Source: Marixanthomonas sp002364245 (GTDB lineage Bacteria; Bacteroidota; Bacteroidia; Flavobacteriales; Flavobacteriaceae). From it: a DNA stretch of 64,000 bases. Positions within the stretch are counted from its first letter, which is position 1; each line of letters opens with the position of its first letter. A model generated the notes under the pieces. The model was not told the DNA's origin, searched no databases, and saw only the letters and a program-made list of their open reading frames with translations. The stretch spans positions 156,406-220,405 of the forward strand of contig CAXAZF010000006.1 of assembly GCA_963973455.1 (NCBI GenBank). The letters run 5' to 3'. Shown piece after piece: positions 8,011 to 15,935 of this stretch. The position numbers and the translations under genes are program-made.

Positions 8011-8972
8011 TACTTTTTTGGTTTATATTTTGAATTATTAAATATCGTTTCCGGTTTTTCCTGAAGCATCTTTTTGAGGTCCACCGAGTTGTTTTCCATA
8101 TATGCTCGTACAATTTGCCAGCCCAAATAACGCCCTACCATTCCGGGGGATTCGTTATCAATTTCTAAGTAGAATTTAGAAAATGGAGCTTTGTTTATAA
8201 AACGAGCTGGTAATTTAGGGTTTGTGCTGTACAGCAGTTCTTTTTCAACAAAATAACGCCACATATACTCTTCATTTTCTTGTGCCCATTGTAATTCGGC
8301 TTCCGTGTAGCCTATTTTTTCGCTATCAGGTGTATTTGGCAGCCAAAGATCTTTTAAATAAAGCTCTTTTCCGAAGAAAATCATTTGGGCCAATAAGTCG
8401 CGTTTTTGCGGTTTTGAAATAAGCTGTCGAGCATAAACCGAAGCTATATCTGGCGCAAGTTGAGCCGGTTTTAAATCTTTGGAAATATATTTTTGAATAC
8501 CTTCGTAAAAACGGTGGTCGCTTCCTAAATACGTGTCTAAAGCAACAATCAACATCGTATCTGTAGCAATTACCTTATTATTATAATCTACATCTGATGT
8601 TACCGTGAAAATCGTTGGTGGTGTAAATTTAGGGAAGTAATACTGTATATGCTGAAACAAAGGAGTAAGTTGATCTTCAATTTCAGAATTATCAGGAAAT
8701 TGTTTAGCAACCTCAGCGTCTAATTGTTGTTGCAGTGTATCTTGAATTCTAGATACCCATACACTGTCTGCAAATTGCTTTGGAAAAAATTGTGGATACT
8801 CTTTTTTAAGTTTCGGGATATCCTGAACAGATGCCGCTGCAAACTCCTTATCAAAACGAACCACATCTACATCCATAGGAATGGCTTCAATTTCCTTTTC
8901 TTTTTTACTTTTTGAATCACAAGCCGTAAAAAAGGCTACTACAAATACTAATAACAACGCGTAAAACTTCAT
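8010..8972 (-). CDS. gldB: Gliding motility lipoprotein GldB
   Basis: 320-aa lipoprotein. The N-terminus MKFYALLLVFVVAFFTAC ends in a lipobox with Cys18, so it is exported and lipid-anchored. In Flavobacterium johnsoniae gldB mutants are non-gliding, and the gldBC pair is conserved. I chose the ATG at 8972 over the GTG at 8981, because it gives a clean lipoprotein signal. The body is rich in charged and aromatic residues with no enzyme motif I recognise. It is the first gene of the gldB-gldC-CxxC operon, with a candidate -7 box TACCTTTG on the minus strand at 9045-9052. Confidence 0.9.
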   Translation of the reverse strand: MKFYALLLVFVVAFFTACDSKSKKEKEIEAIPMDVDVVRFDKEFAAASVQDIPKLKKEYPQFFPKQFADSVWVSRIQDTLQQQLDAEVAKQFPDNSEIEDQLTPLFQHIQYYFPKFTPPTIFTVTSDVDYNNKVIATDTMLIVALDTYLGSDHRFYEGIQKYISKDLKPAQLAPDIASVYARQLISKPQKRDLLAQMIFFGKELYLKDLWLPNTPDSEKIGYTEAELQWAQENEEYMWRYFVEKELLYSTNPKLPARFINKAPFSKFYLEIDNESPGMVGRYLGWQIVRAYMENNSVDLKKMLQEKPETIFNNSKYKPKK

Positions 8973-9044
8973 ATAAGACACAATTTGACAACTGTTTAAC
9001 GTTATCTCCTTTTTTAAATTTTAACTTTAGTTTATTTTTGTGTG

Positions 9045-9052
9045 CAAAGGTA
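9045..9052 (-). promoter_or_regulatory. Candidate -7 box for gldB
   Basis: The minus strand reads TACCTTTG, a match to TAnnTTTG, about 73 bp upstream of the gldB ATG. A plus-strand box TATTTTTG (9033-9040), pointing toward nadE, lies only 4 bp away. The two divergent promoters would share the same DNA. Neither has an obvious -33 TTG at ideal spacing. Confidence 0.4.
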
Positions 9053-9123
9053 GGCTTTATAGTTCAAAATATTGGAATATTAAGTACTCACACTTTAAAA
9101 GTTCACCATAAATAAAAAGCACT

Positions 9124-9918
9124 ATGCAAACTGAAAAAGTAGTAAATCACATTGTAAATTGGTTAAAAGAATATGCAACCAATGCCAATATGGATGGTTT
9201 TGTAGTAGGCATAAGTGGAGGTATTGACTCTGCCGTAACATCTGCCTTATGTGCCAAAACTGGACTTAGAACATTGTGCCTAGAAATGCCTATTCATCAG
9301 GCTCAAAGTCAAGTTACTCGCGGCCAAGAGCATATTGCTACTTTAAAAACCCATTATGCAAATGTGAGCGATGTTAAGGTAGACCTCACTTCTGTTTTTG
9401 AACAATTTAAAACCGAAGTACCACAAACCAACGATATTACTTTTTTAGACTTGGCTCTGGCTAACACCCGTGCGCGATTACGTATGAGCACCTTATATTA
9501 TTTTGCAGGGTTGCATCGATATTTAGTAGCAGGTACCGGAAATAAAGTTGAGGATTTTGGTGTAGGTTTTTATACCAAATATGGAGATGGGGGAGTAGAT
9601 TTAAGCCCAATAGCCGATTTGCTTAAAAGTGAAGTGTATGAATTAGGACGTTTTCTTGAAGTGCCTACCTCTATTTTAGAAGCTGCCCCAACAGATGGTC
9701 TTTTTGGTGATAGCCGTACCGATGAGGATCAAATTGGAGCTAGTTATGACGAATTGGAATGGGCTATGAAAATGAAAGAAAATGGTAAAAAACCAACCGA
9801 TTTTGAAGGAAGAAAACAAGAGGTTTTTAACATTTACTTACGCCTAAATACCGCTAACCAGCACAAAATGAACCCAATTCCTGTATGCAATATTCCTAAT
9901 TCCTACAAGGTTTTATAG
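9124..9918 (+). CDS. nadE: NAD+ synthase (ammonia-dependent type)
   Basis: Catalyses the last step of NAD biosynthesis, ATP-dependent amidation of nicotinic acid adenine dinucleotide. The PP-loop motif GISGGIDSA lies at residues 29-37. GTGNKVEDFGVGFYTKYGDGG and DLSPIADLLKSEVYEL are typical of NadE. At 264 aa it lacks the glutaminase domain of the long form, so ammonia is the likely nitrogen source. The ATG at 9124 fits. Confidence 0.93.
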   Translation: MQTEKVVNHIVNWLKEYATNANMDGFVVGISGGIDSAVTSALCAKTGLRTLCLEMPIHQAQSQVTRGQEHIATLKTHYANVSDVKVDLTSVFEQFKTEVPQTNDITFLDLALANTRARLRMSTLYYFAGLHRYLVAGTGNKVEDFGVGFYTKYGDGGVDLSPIADLLKSEVYELGRFLEVPTSILEAAPTDGLFGDSRTDEDQIGASYDELEWAMKMKENGKKPTDFEGRKQEVFNIYLRLNTANQHKMNPIPVCNIPNSYKVL

Positions 9919-10062
9919 TATTCAACGAGTTTTCTGTACGTTGAACGAATAATCTCTCATACTGACAATCTTTTTTTTAGTTTTGATTTGTAGTATAAAT
10001 ATTACAAACCTCACACTTTTTGCTCCCTTAAAAATTATTAAGGAATACTAACAAAGAGACTA

Positions 10063-10698
10063 ATGAAAAAAATTGTCATTGCAGATCATCATCCGGTAAC
10101 CCGTAAAGGGATTTCCTGTATGCTGAAAAAGAAAAAAGATGAATTCTCAATACTTGCAAAAGTTAATAACGGAGAAGAGCTTTACAAAAGTTTACAGGAC
10201 CATAGCCCTGATATTCTCATCATGGAAATAGACATGCCGCAAATTAACGGCATTAACGCGCTAAGAAGCATTAAAGAATCTTTTCCACAAACTAGGGTTT
10301 TGATATTTTCAACACACCCAGAAGAAATCTATGCGCTTCGTTCAATAAAATCAGGTGCTGCAGGGTATGTACCAAAAACAGCTTCCACTAAAGTGTTTTT
10401 AGACGCACTTGGCAAAATTGCTAAAGGTGGAATTTTCCTAAACGAAGAACTTACTTCTACATTTACAAGCCGTAATGTAGGTGAAAGCAGTGCGATAAGC
10501 CGTTATAAAAAGCTTTCATCCCGCGAAATTGAAGTATTAAACTTACTTTCTAGAGGAAAAAGAAACAAGGACATTGCCAATGCACTTAACATTAACGAAA
10601 AAACAGTAAGTACTTATAAAACAAGGTTACTTAAAAAGTTGAAAGTAGATAACCTGGCAGATTTGATACACCAGTCCCGTATGTTTCAATTTGGGTAA
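10063..10698 (+). CDS. Orphan NarL/LuxR-type response regulator with atypical receiver
   Basis: 211 aa: receiver domain (about 1-120) and C-terminal LuxR-type helix-turn-helix (about 145-205, LSSREIEVLNLLSRGKRNKDIANAL...). The receiver is abnormal. The usual acidic pair near the N-terminus is D8-H9, and the phospho-acceptor position reads ILIMEIDMPQ, with Glu55 where NarL-type proteins have Asp. The conserved Lys of the switch region is kept (YVPKTAS). No histidine kinase is adjacent. The gene abuts the stop of the convergent dnaG with no spacer. It is probably a phosphorylation-independent DNA-binding regulator, and its targets are unknown. Confidence 0.88.
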   Translation: MKKIVIADHHPVTRKGISCMLKKKKDEFSILAKVNNGEELYKSLQDHSPDILIMEIDMPQINGINALRSIKESFPQTRVLIFSTHPEEIYALRSIKSGAAGYVPKTASTKVFLDALGKIAKGGIFLNEELTSTFTSRNVGESSAISRYKKLSSREIEVLNLLSRGKRNKDIANALNINEKTVSTYKTRLLKKLKVDNLADLIHQSRMFQFG

Positions 10699-12660
10699 TT
10701 ATAACACCCTACGTAGTTTTTCCGAAATTACTTTTTTAAGTGTAATGTAATCCACAACATCTTGCAGGTCTACTTGTGAGCCCTCTGGGTTTTGTTCTTT
10801 AATAGCATCTGAAAGCTCTTTAATCTTTTGGTTCACTAATTCGCGACGTAAATTTAAAATAGTTTCACTCACAACTTGTGAAACAGAGTGTTCTTTTTCT
10901 TTTACATAAATTTCATTGCGTTCCCAATCGTGCAAGCTGTATTTTTCTTCTTCCATTAAAATATCGGTCACCGCCGATGCTTTTTCAGGTTGCAAACTAT
11001 TTACAAAAGCATCTACTTTTAAATCCTCTTCGCGTGTTAACCGGTTTATAATGTCATAATATAAATCTTTAAAAGCGTCATTGGTAAATTCAATTTCATC
11101 CTCTTGAAGATCTAAAAATATTTTCTGAAATACGGTTGTCGTTTGCATTTCGGGCTTAAAAGTAACATCGCCCTTTTCATCGGTATCAAGAATCAGCTCC
11201 TCAAAATCCTCTTCTTTTGTACCATACAAAAGTAAAATCTCTATAATTTTACGCTCTAGCTCATATTGAACATCAATCTTTTCGGCTTTTTCTTTTTCTG
11301 AAGGAACAACCTCCATCGATCTCTTTTCAGGCTGTTTTTTTCGAGAAGCATCTCGTTTATCTTTCTGAAGCAACTGAGCAAGGGTATTGAACAGCACTTC
11401 TTCTGAAATATCCATAATACGAGCACATTCCTTAATATAAATCTCCTGCTTAATTACATCAGGGATTTTTGAAATGCTCACCACCATATCACGAATGGTA
11501 TCGGCTTTTTTTATAGGATCGTTTTTTGCTTCTTTAGCTAACAAGGATGCCTTAAACGAAATAAAATCTCGAGAATTTTCTTCTAAATAAAGCGTCAGCG
11601 TTTCCAACGAGTTTTTCCGTGAAAAGCTATCGGGATCTTCTCCTTCTGGGAACGTACAGATTTTCACGTTCATTCCCTGTTCCAAAATTAAATCGACACC
11701 ACGAAGTGATGCACGTAACCCTGCTGCATCACCATCAAAAAGAACGGTGATATTTTGAGTAAGTCTATTTACCAATCGAATTTGTTCTGGCGTCAATGCT
11801 GTACCAGAGGATGACACCACGTTTTCAATTCCAGCTTGATGAAATTGAATGACATCTGTATAACCTTCCACTAGATAACAGTTATCCTCTTTAGCGATGC
11901 TTTGTTTGGCATGATAAATACCATACAGCACTTTACTTTTGTGGTAAATATCACTCTCCGGCGAGTTGAGATATTTGGCTGCCTTTTTATCGTTTGTTAA
12001 AATACGACCACCAAAACCCAAAGTACGGCCGCTCATACTACGGATAGGAAACATGACCCGACCTTTAAAGCGGTCGAACTGTTTCTCTCCCTTTACTATC
12101 GTTAAGCCCGTTTTTTCAAGATAGTCGAGTTTATACCCTTTTTTTATGGCGTGATTGGTAAACGCATCCCAACTATCGGGTGAGAAACCTAAATCAAACT
12201 TTTTAATGGTTTCTTCAGTAAAGCCCCGTTCTTTAAAATAACTAAGACCAATTGCCTTTCCTTCTTCGGTTTTAAACAACACGTGCTTAAAATAATCTTT
12301 CGCAAACTCGCTAACTAGGTATAAACTTTCACGTTCATCAGCTTGTTGCTTTTGTTCGTCGGTCTGTTGGGTTTCTTCAACCTCAATCCCATACTTTTTG
12401 GCGAGGTATTTTATAGCTTCTGGATAGGTAAAATGTTCGTGTTCCATTAAAAAAGCAACCACATTTCCGCCTTTTCCGCTACTGAAATCTTTCCAAATCT
12501 GTTTTACCGGTGAGACCATAAAACTGGGCGTGCGCTCATCACTAAACGGACTGAGCCCCTTGAAGTTACTACCCGATTTTTTTAATTGTACAAAATCACC
12601 AATCACCTCCTCTACGCGAGCGGTTTCAAACACATTATCTATGGTGGTTTTTGCTATCAA
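10699..12660 (-). CDS. dnaG: DNA primase DnaG, zinc ligands lost
   Basis: Synthesises RNA primers at the replication fork. The 653-aa protein has the N-terminal CHC2-type domain (about 1-100), the TOPRIM catalytic core (VEGYTDVIQFHQAG, then VLFDGDAAGLRAS) and a C-terminal helicase-interaction region. The N-terminal domain keeps its fold markers (SPFSDERTPSF, KDFSSGKGGN), but the positions of the four zinc ligands of E. coli-type DnaG (CxxH, CxxC) are non-Cys/His, so zinc binding appears lost. I believe this is shared by other flavobacteria. It is tail-to-tail with the orphan regulator. Confidence 0.95.
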   Translation of the reverse strand: MIAKTTIDNVFETARVEEVIGDFVQLKKSGSNFKGLSPFSDERTPSFMVSPVKQIWKDFSSGKGGNVVAFLMEHEHFTYPEAIKYLAKKYGIEVEETQQTDEQKQQADERESLYLVSEFAKDYFKHVLFKTEEGKAIGLSYFKERGFTEETIKKFDLGFSPDSWDAFTNHAIKKGYKLDYLEKTGLTIVKGEKQFDRFKGRVMFPIRSMSGRTLGFGGRILTNDKKAAKYLNSPESDIYHKSKVLYGIYHAKQSIAKEDNCYLVEGYTDVIQFHQAGIENVVSSSGTALTPEQIRLVNRLTQNITVLFDGDAAGLRASLRGVDLILEQGMNVKICTFPEGEDPDSFSRKNSLETLTLYLEENSRDFISFKASLLAKEAKNDPIKKADTIRDMVVSISKIPDVIKQEIYIKECARIMDISEEVLFNTLAQLLQKDKRDASRKKQPEKRSMEVVPSEKEKAEKIDVQYELERKIIEILLLYGTKEEDFEELILDTDEKGDVTFKPEMQTTTVFQKIFLDLQEDEIEFTNDAFKDLYYDIINRLTREEDLKVDAFVNSLQPEKASAVTDILMEEEKYSLHDWERNEIYVKEKEHSVSQVVSETILNLRRELVNQKIKELSDAIKEQNPEGSQVDLQDVVDYITLKKVISEKLRRVL

Positions 12661-12731
12661 ATTTCAGGAAGTTTATTAAAACAAATATAATAAATTGGTA
12701 ATCGCTTTTAGGATTTAGTTTCAGAAAACAA

Positions 12732-12763
12732 AAAAGCCTCTTTTCAGAAAAAAGAAGCTTTTA
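12732..12763 (-). terminator. Intrinsic terminator downstream of the outer-membrane protein gene
   Basis: Arms AAAAGCctCTTTT and AAAAGaaGCTTTT pair around a short loop (one internal mismatch). On the minus strand the hairpin runs into TTTTTTGTTTT, so it ends the sigma/anti-sigma/OMP transcript 21 bp after its last stop codon. Confidence 0.7.
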
Positions 12764-12784
12764 AAAACATGGCTATTCAATATA

Positions 12785-13849
12785 TTAATCAACATCAAAA
12801 CGAAGTCCTAAAGAAACATTTCTTTGATCGATTGGGTTGTCTTTAAAAATGGTGTTTAAGTCATATTTTAAATAAACAGCTGTTCCCTTCCAGCCTATGT
12901 AACCGCTTACACCGTAGATAAAATTATTGGTGTTGTAATTTGCTTTCAGTTTCTCTTTCACATCTTCTCCATCCTCGGAATATTTTAGCTTTTGACGTGA
13001 GCTAAGGTTAAAACCAGCATACCCGCCAACACCGACTTTAATTTTATTGTAGGTGTTGTATCTAAAATATTCATCTTTTTCTATTTTTTCTGAAGGGCCA
13101 AACTCAAAATGAAGCGGAAATACTAAATTATCCATTCGAAACTTAGATTTATCCAAATCTAAACGGAACTCCTGTAATTCAGTTTGATCGCCGGTATCTA
13201 CGTAGTATCTGTTATCAGTAGGTTTCAGACCATTAAACTGAAAAGAAAAGCCATATTTTACGCGCAACCAATTGGTGTTTTTAAACACGCGGGTTCTCCA
13301 AGCCCAGCCTATTTCGGCAAAACGGCTCCCTCCTATTTTAAAGTCTGAATCATCTAAGGATTGCCCATCCGTAATTACATTATTTAAACCAAATGCTAAT
13401 ACAAAAGCGCTGGTTGTTCTACGGTCGTATTTTTTAGCTTTATTTTTTTTACCTAAAAATATATAAGAGTCATCTTCATCATTATTAGAACCAATACGAA
13501 TCACAACTCGTTCAGAGTCGTCGGCTAAATTTTCATCGCCACCATTTCGCTCTAACAAAGCTATTTTATTATCGATTATCGCCAAACGGTTTTCAATGTT
13601 CAGCGCTCGTTTTTCGGCAGCTTCTTCTTTTAACTGTTCTGCTTCAGGTAATGTGATTTCGTTACTGTCCAATCGTTGATTGATGTCTTCCACTTTGTTT
13701 TTAAGCGCTTCCTTTTCTTCGGTCACAACTTGCTCTTGTGCGGCTTTTAAAATAGCAATATCGTTTGCTAAATCGTTTTCCTGTGCTTGTGCTGAGACAA
13801 TAGTCAGCAACCATACCGTCAAAACGGTACAATACGTAAATATTTTCAT
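12785..13849 (-). CDS. Outer-membrane beta-barrel-like protein with N-terminal coiled coil
   Basis: 354 aa with a Sec signal peptide (MKIFTYCTVLTVWLLTIVSAQAQ). Residues about 25-115 are charged and predicted helical, with K/E/L heptads. The rest has alternating hydrophobic beta strands ending in an aromatic/aspartate residue (SLGLRFDVD), as in small outer-membrane barrels. I do not recognise a named family. It is the last gene of an ECF sigma/anti-sigma operon, so it may be a target or a signalling partner of that pair in envelope stress. This role is inference. Confidence 0.75.
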   Translation of the reverse strand: MKIFTYCTVLTVWLLTIVSAQAQENDLANDIAILKAAQEQVVTEEKEALKNKVEDINQRLDSNEITLPEAEQLKEEAAEKRALNIENRLAIIDNKIALLERNGGDENLADDSERVVIRIGSNNDEDDSYIFLGKKNKAKKYDRRTTSAFVLAFGLNNVITDGQSLDDSDFKIGGSRFAEIGWAWRTRVFKNTNWLRVKYGFSFQFNGLKPTDNRYYVDTGDQTELQEFRLDLDKSKFRMDNLVFPLHFEFGPSEKIEKDEYFRYNTYNKIKVGVGGYAGFNLSSRQKLKYSEDGEDVKEKLKANYNTNNFIYGVSGYIGWKGTAVYLKYDLNTIFKDNPIDQRNVSLGLRFDVD

Positions 13850-13937
13850 GATTTGTGTGATTTAGTGCCTTTTGGCTTCCCTCCCAATTAAGGAAGGGAT
13901 TGCCTCTGGGCGTGATTGATGAATGAATTGTTGTGTA

Positions 13938-14732
13938 TTAATTATTACGTTCGGTCACGGCAGTCCGTATTTTATTGAACCCTTCGCCTAAAGCATCGAA
14001 AACTTTTTCCCTAAAGCTTCTTTCTAGCTCCAGTTCCACATCTAAAAGCAGGGCTGCAGCATCTACTTTTTGAGTTTCAGGATTAAGTATTTGCCTGGTT
14101 TTAATATCCCGCTGTGCATTGGCTAAAAGCGCATCAACTTCTTCGGCGGTTACCGTATTGTTTTTATCTTGGATCTCTTTTACCTGTGCTACTACTTCGT
14201 TAACCTTGCTCTCTATAAAATATTCGTCGGTTTTATTCTCTACTTTGTCATTCGGAATAAATTCTTCTTTAAAATTGGTTTCGGTTTTAGCAATTGCTTT
14301 ATCGTTTACTTTTTCTTCAGAAATTTTTATTGGTTGTTTAGGCTGAAGCGTATGTTTTGATAATTGCTTTTTTGGAACTTGTTGTTCCGATTCTTCTTTC
14401 AAAACACTATTCTCTTGAACAGCAACTTCTTCTATATTTGTTTTCTGTGGAACATTTTCCGTTTGTTTTTCAGAATCTAACACCTCTTTATTGATTAGTG
14501 TTTCAACTATCTCTTCAGAATTAGAAGCCTCATCTGTTTTATTGAACAACAACGACCCGATTACTAAAATACTTACCAAACTGGCTGCAACGGCATACCA
14601 AATAAAGTAACTTTTCTTTTTTTCGGGTTTTCCTAAACGTGCATTCAATTTTTTCCAAGAGTCACTGGAGGGTTGTATTTCCCGTTCTTGTAATTTTTCG
14701 CGAATGGTATCTTCAAATTTATTGGGCTCCAT
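13938..14732 (-). CDS. Membrane-anchored anti-sigma-factor-like protein
   Basis: 264 aa. A cytoplasmic N-terminus (EPNKFEDTIREKLQEREIQPSS), one transmembrane helix (about 41-63, IWYAVAASLVSILVIGSLLF) and a long hydrophilic K/E-rich periplasmic part. It overlaps the 3' end of the ECF sigma gene by 14 bp. Topology and position fit the zinc-free anti-sigma proteins common in Bacteroidota, although no ZAS motif is present. It would hold the sigma factor at the membrane until a signal is received. Confidence 0.75.
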   Translation of the reverse strand: MEPNKFEDTIREKLQEREIQPSSDSWKKLNARLGKPEKKKSYFIWYAVAASLVSILVIGSLLFNKTDEASNSEEIVETLINKEVLDSEKQTENVPQKTNIEEVAVQENSVLKEESEQQVPKKQLSKHTLQPKQPIKISEEKVNDKAIAKTETNFKEEFIPNDKVENKTDEYFIESKVNEVVAQVKEIQDKNNTVTAEEVDALLANAQRDIKTRQILNPETQKVDAAALLLDVELELERSFREKVFDALGEGFNKIRTAVTERNN

Positions 14733-15285
14733 AATTCACGTCATTTTGATTGTTAATATTGTTTTGAAGCATCTTGCGGGCTTTTGACAGTTGTGATTTT
14801 GATGTGCCTTCGCTTATTTGCAATAACTCAGCAATTTCGCTGTGTTTGTATCCTTCTACAGCATATAATACAAAAACGGTTTTATAGCCATCTGGCAAAC
14901 TATCTATCACTTTTTGTATTTCGGCTACTTCAAAACCTGTATCAATGGTCGTTGCGTACTCAAGTGAGTTTTCAATAACCGACTCATCTTTAAAATAAAG
15001 CTTCTTCTGTCTTCGCAATTCGCTAATGGACTCATTTACCATTATACGGCGTATCCAACCTTCAAAGCTGCCTTGATCGCTAAAAGAGTCTAACTTTGTA
15101 AATACTTTGTAAAACCCGTTGAGCATGACCTCTTCGGCCAAGTCATTATTCTTTAAGTATTGTCTACAAACACTTAGCATTTTCGGAGCAAAAAATTGGT
15201 ACAGCTCGTGCTGTGCTCGACGATTGCCTTTTTTTGCTTTTTTTATAAGCGCTTGATAGTTTTTATGTAATGAAATTAGTTTCAC
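14719..15285 (-). CDS. RNA polymerase ECF sigma factor
   Basis: 188 aa with sigma region 2 (AQHELYQFFAPKMLSVCRQY, then DLAEEVMLNGFYKVFTKLDSF) and region 4 (SLPDGYKTVFVLYAVEGYKHSEIAELLQISEGTSKSQLSKARKML). It lacks region 1 and region 3, as expected for extracytoplasmic-function sigma factors. First gene of a three-gene set with the anti-sigma-like protein and an outer-membrane protein. Its regulon and inducing signal cannot be read from sequence. Confidence 0.92.
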   Translation of the reverse strand: MKLISLHKNYQALIKKAKKGNRRAQHELYQFFAPKMLSVCRQYLKNNDLAEEVMLNGFYKVFTKLDSFSDQGSFEGWIRRIMVNESISELRRQKKLYFKDESVIENSLEYATTIDTGFEVAEIQKVIDSLPDGYKTVFVLYAVEGYKHSEIAELLQISEGTSKSQLSKARKMLQNNINNQNDVNYGAQ

Positions 15286-15446
15286 AATATGCTTCGCATG
15301 GCTTTCTATTTATAAAGACGCAACTTTAATGCAAAAGGTTGCCTGAGGCGTAAAAAATTTTAGGTTTCAGGTTTAAAACCAACAATGTAACCTATTTCAG
15401 AAAAAGAAACAATACACGTATATTGACTCTCAAATACAATTACATT

Positions 15447-15899
15447 ATGAGAACAGTATTGCAACGTGTAAAACAAGCTTCCGTAACGGTAGAAGAAAAA
15501 GTTGTTTCAAAAATAGACCATGGCTTTTTGGTTTTATTGGGCATTGAAGATGAAGATACTCAAGAAGATATTAATTGGTTGTGCCGAAAAATAACAAGGC
15601 TACGGGTTTTTTCGGATGACGACGATGCGATGAATTTATCCATAAAAGATGTAGATGGAGCCATATTAGTTGTAAGTCAATTTACTTTGCACGCCAGCAC
15701 CAAAAAAGGAAACCGTCCTTCGTTTATTAAAGCCGCCAAGCCAAATATAGCTGTTCACTTGTATGAAAAATTCATTCAACAACTTGAAAAGGAGCTTAAT
15801 AAAAAGGTGCAATTAGGTGTTTTTGGGGCGATGATGGATGTTGCTTTAATCAATGACGGCCCTGTAACAATCACCATGGATTCAAAAAATAAAGAATAA
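15447..15899 (+). CDS. dtd: D-aminoacyl-tRNA deacylase
   Basis: Hydrolyses D-amino acids from mischarged tRNAs, and glycine from tRNA-Ala. The diagnostic SQFTLHASTKKGNRPSF and NDGPVTI motifs are both present. I set the start at the ATG at 15447 (MRTVLQRVKQASV), giving 150 aa, the normal family size. The upstream TTG at 15423 would add eight unrelated residues. It opens a plus-strand run that continues with the two DUF3857 genes. Confidence 0.95.
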   Translation: MRTVLQRVKQASVTVEEKVVSKIDHGFLVLLGIEDEDTQEDINWLCRKITRLRVFSDDDDAMNLSIKDVDGAILVVSQFTLHASTKKGNRPSFIKAAKPNIAVHLYEKFIQQLEKELNKKVQLGVFGAMMDVALINDGPVTITMDSKNKE

Positions 15900-15935
15900 T
15901 TTCACATTTTTTTAACAATTGTGTATATTGCGCCC

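Noticed and set aside
9921..9945. TTCAACG/CGTTGAA hairpin after nadE as a terminator
   Set aside because: The 7-bp stem has an 11-nt loop and no T-run directly after it, so I did not annotate it as a terminator.
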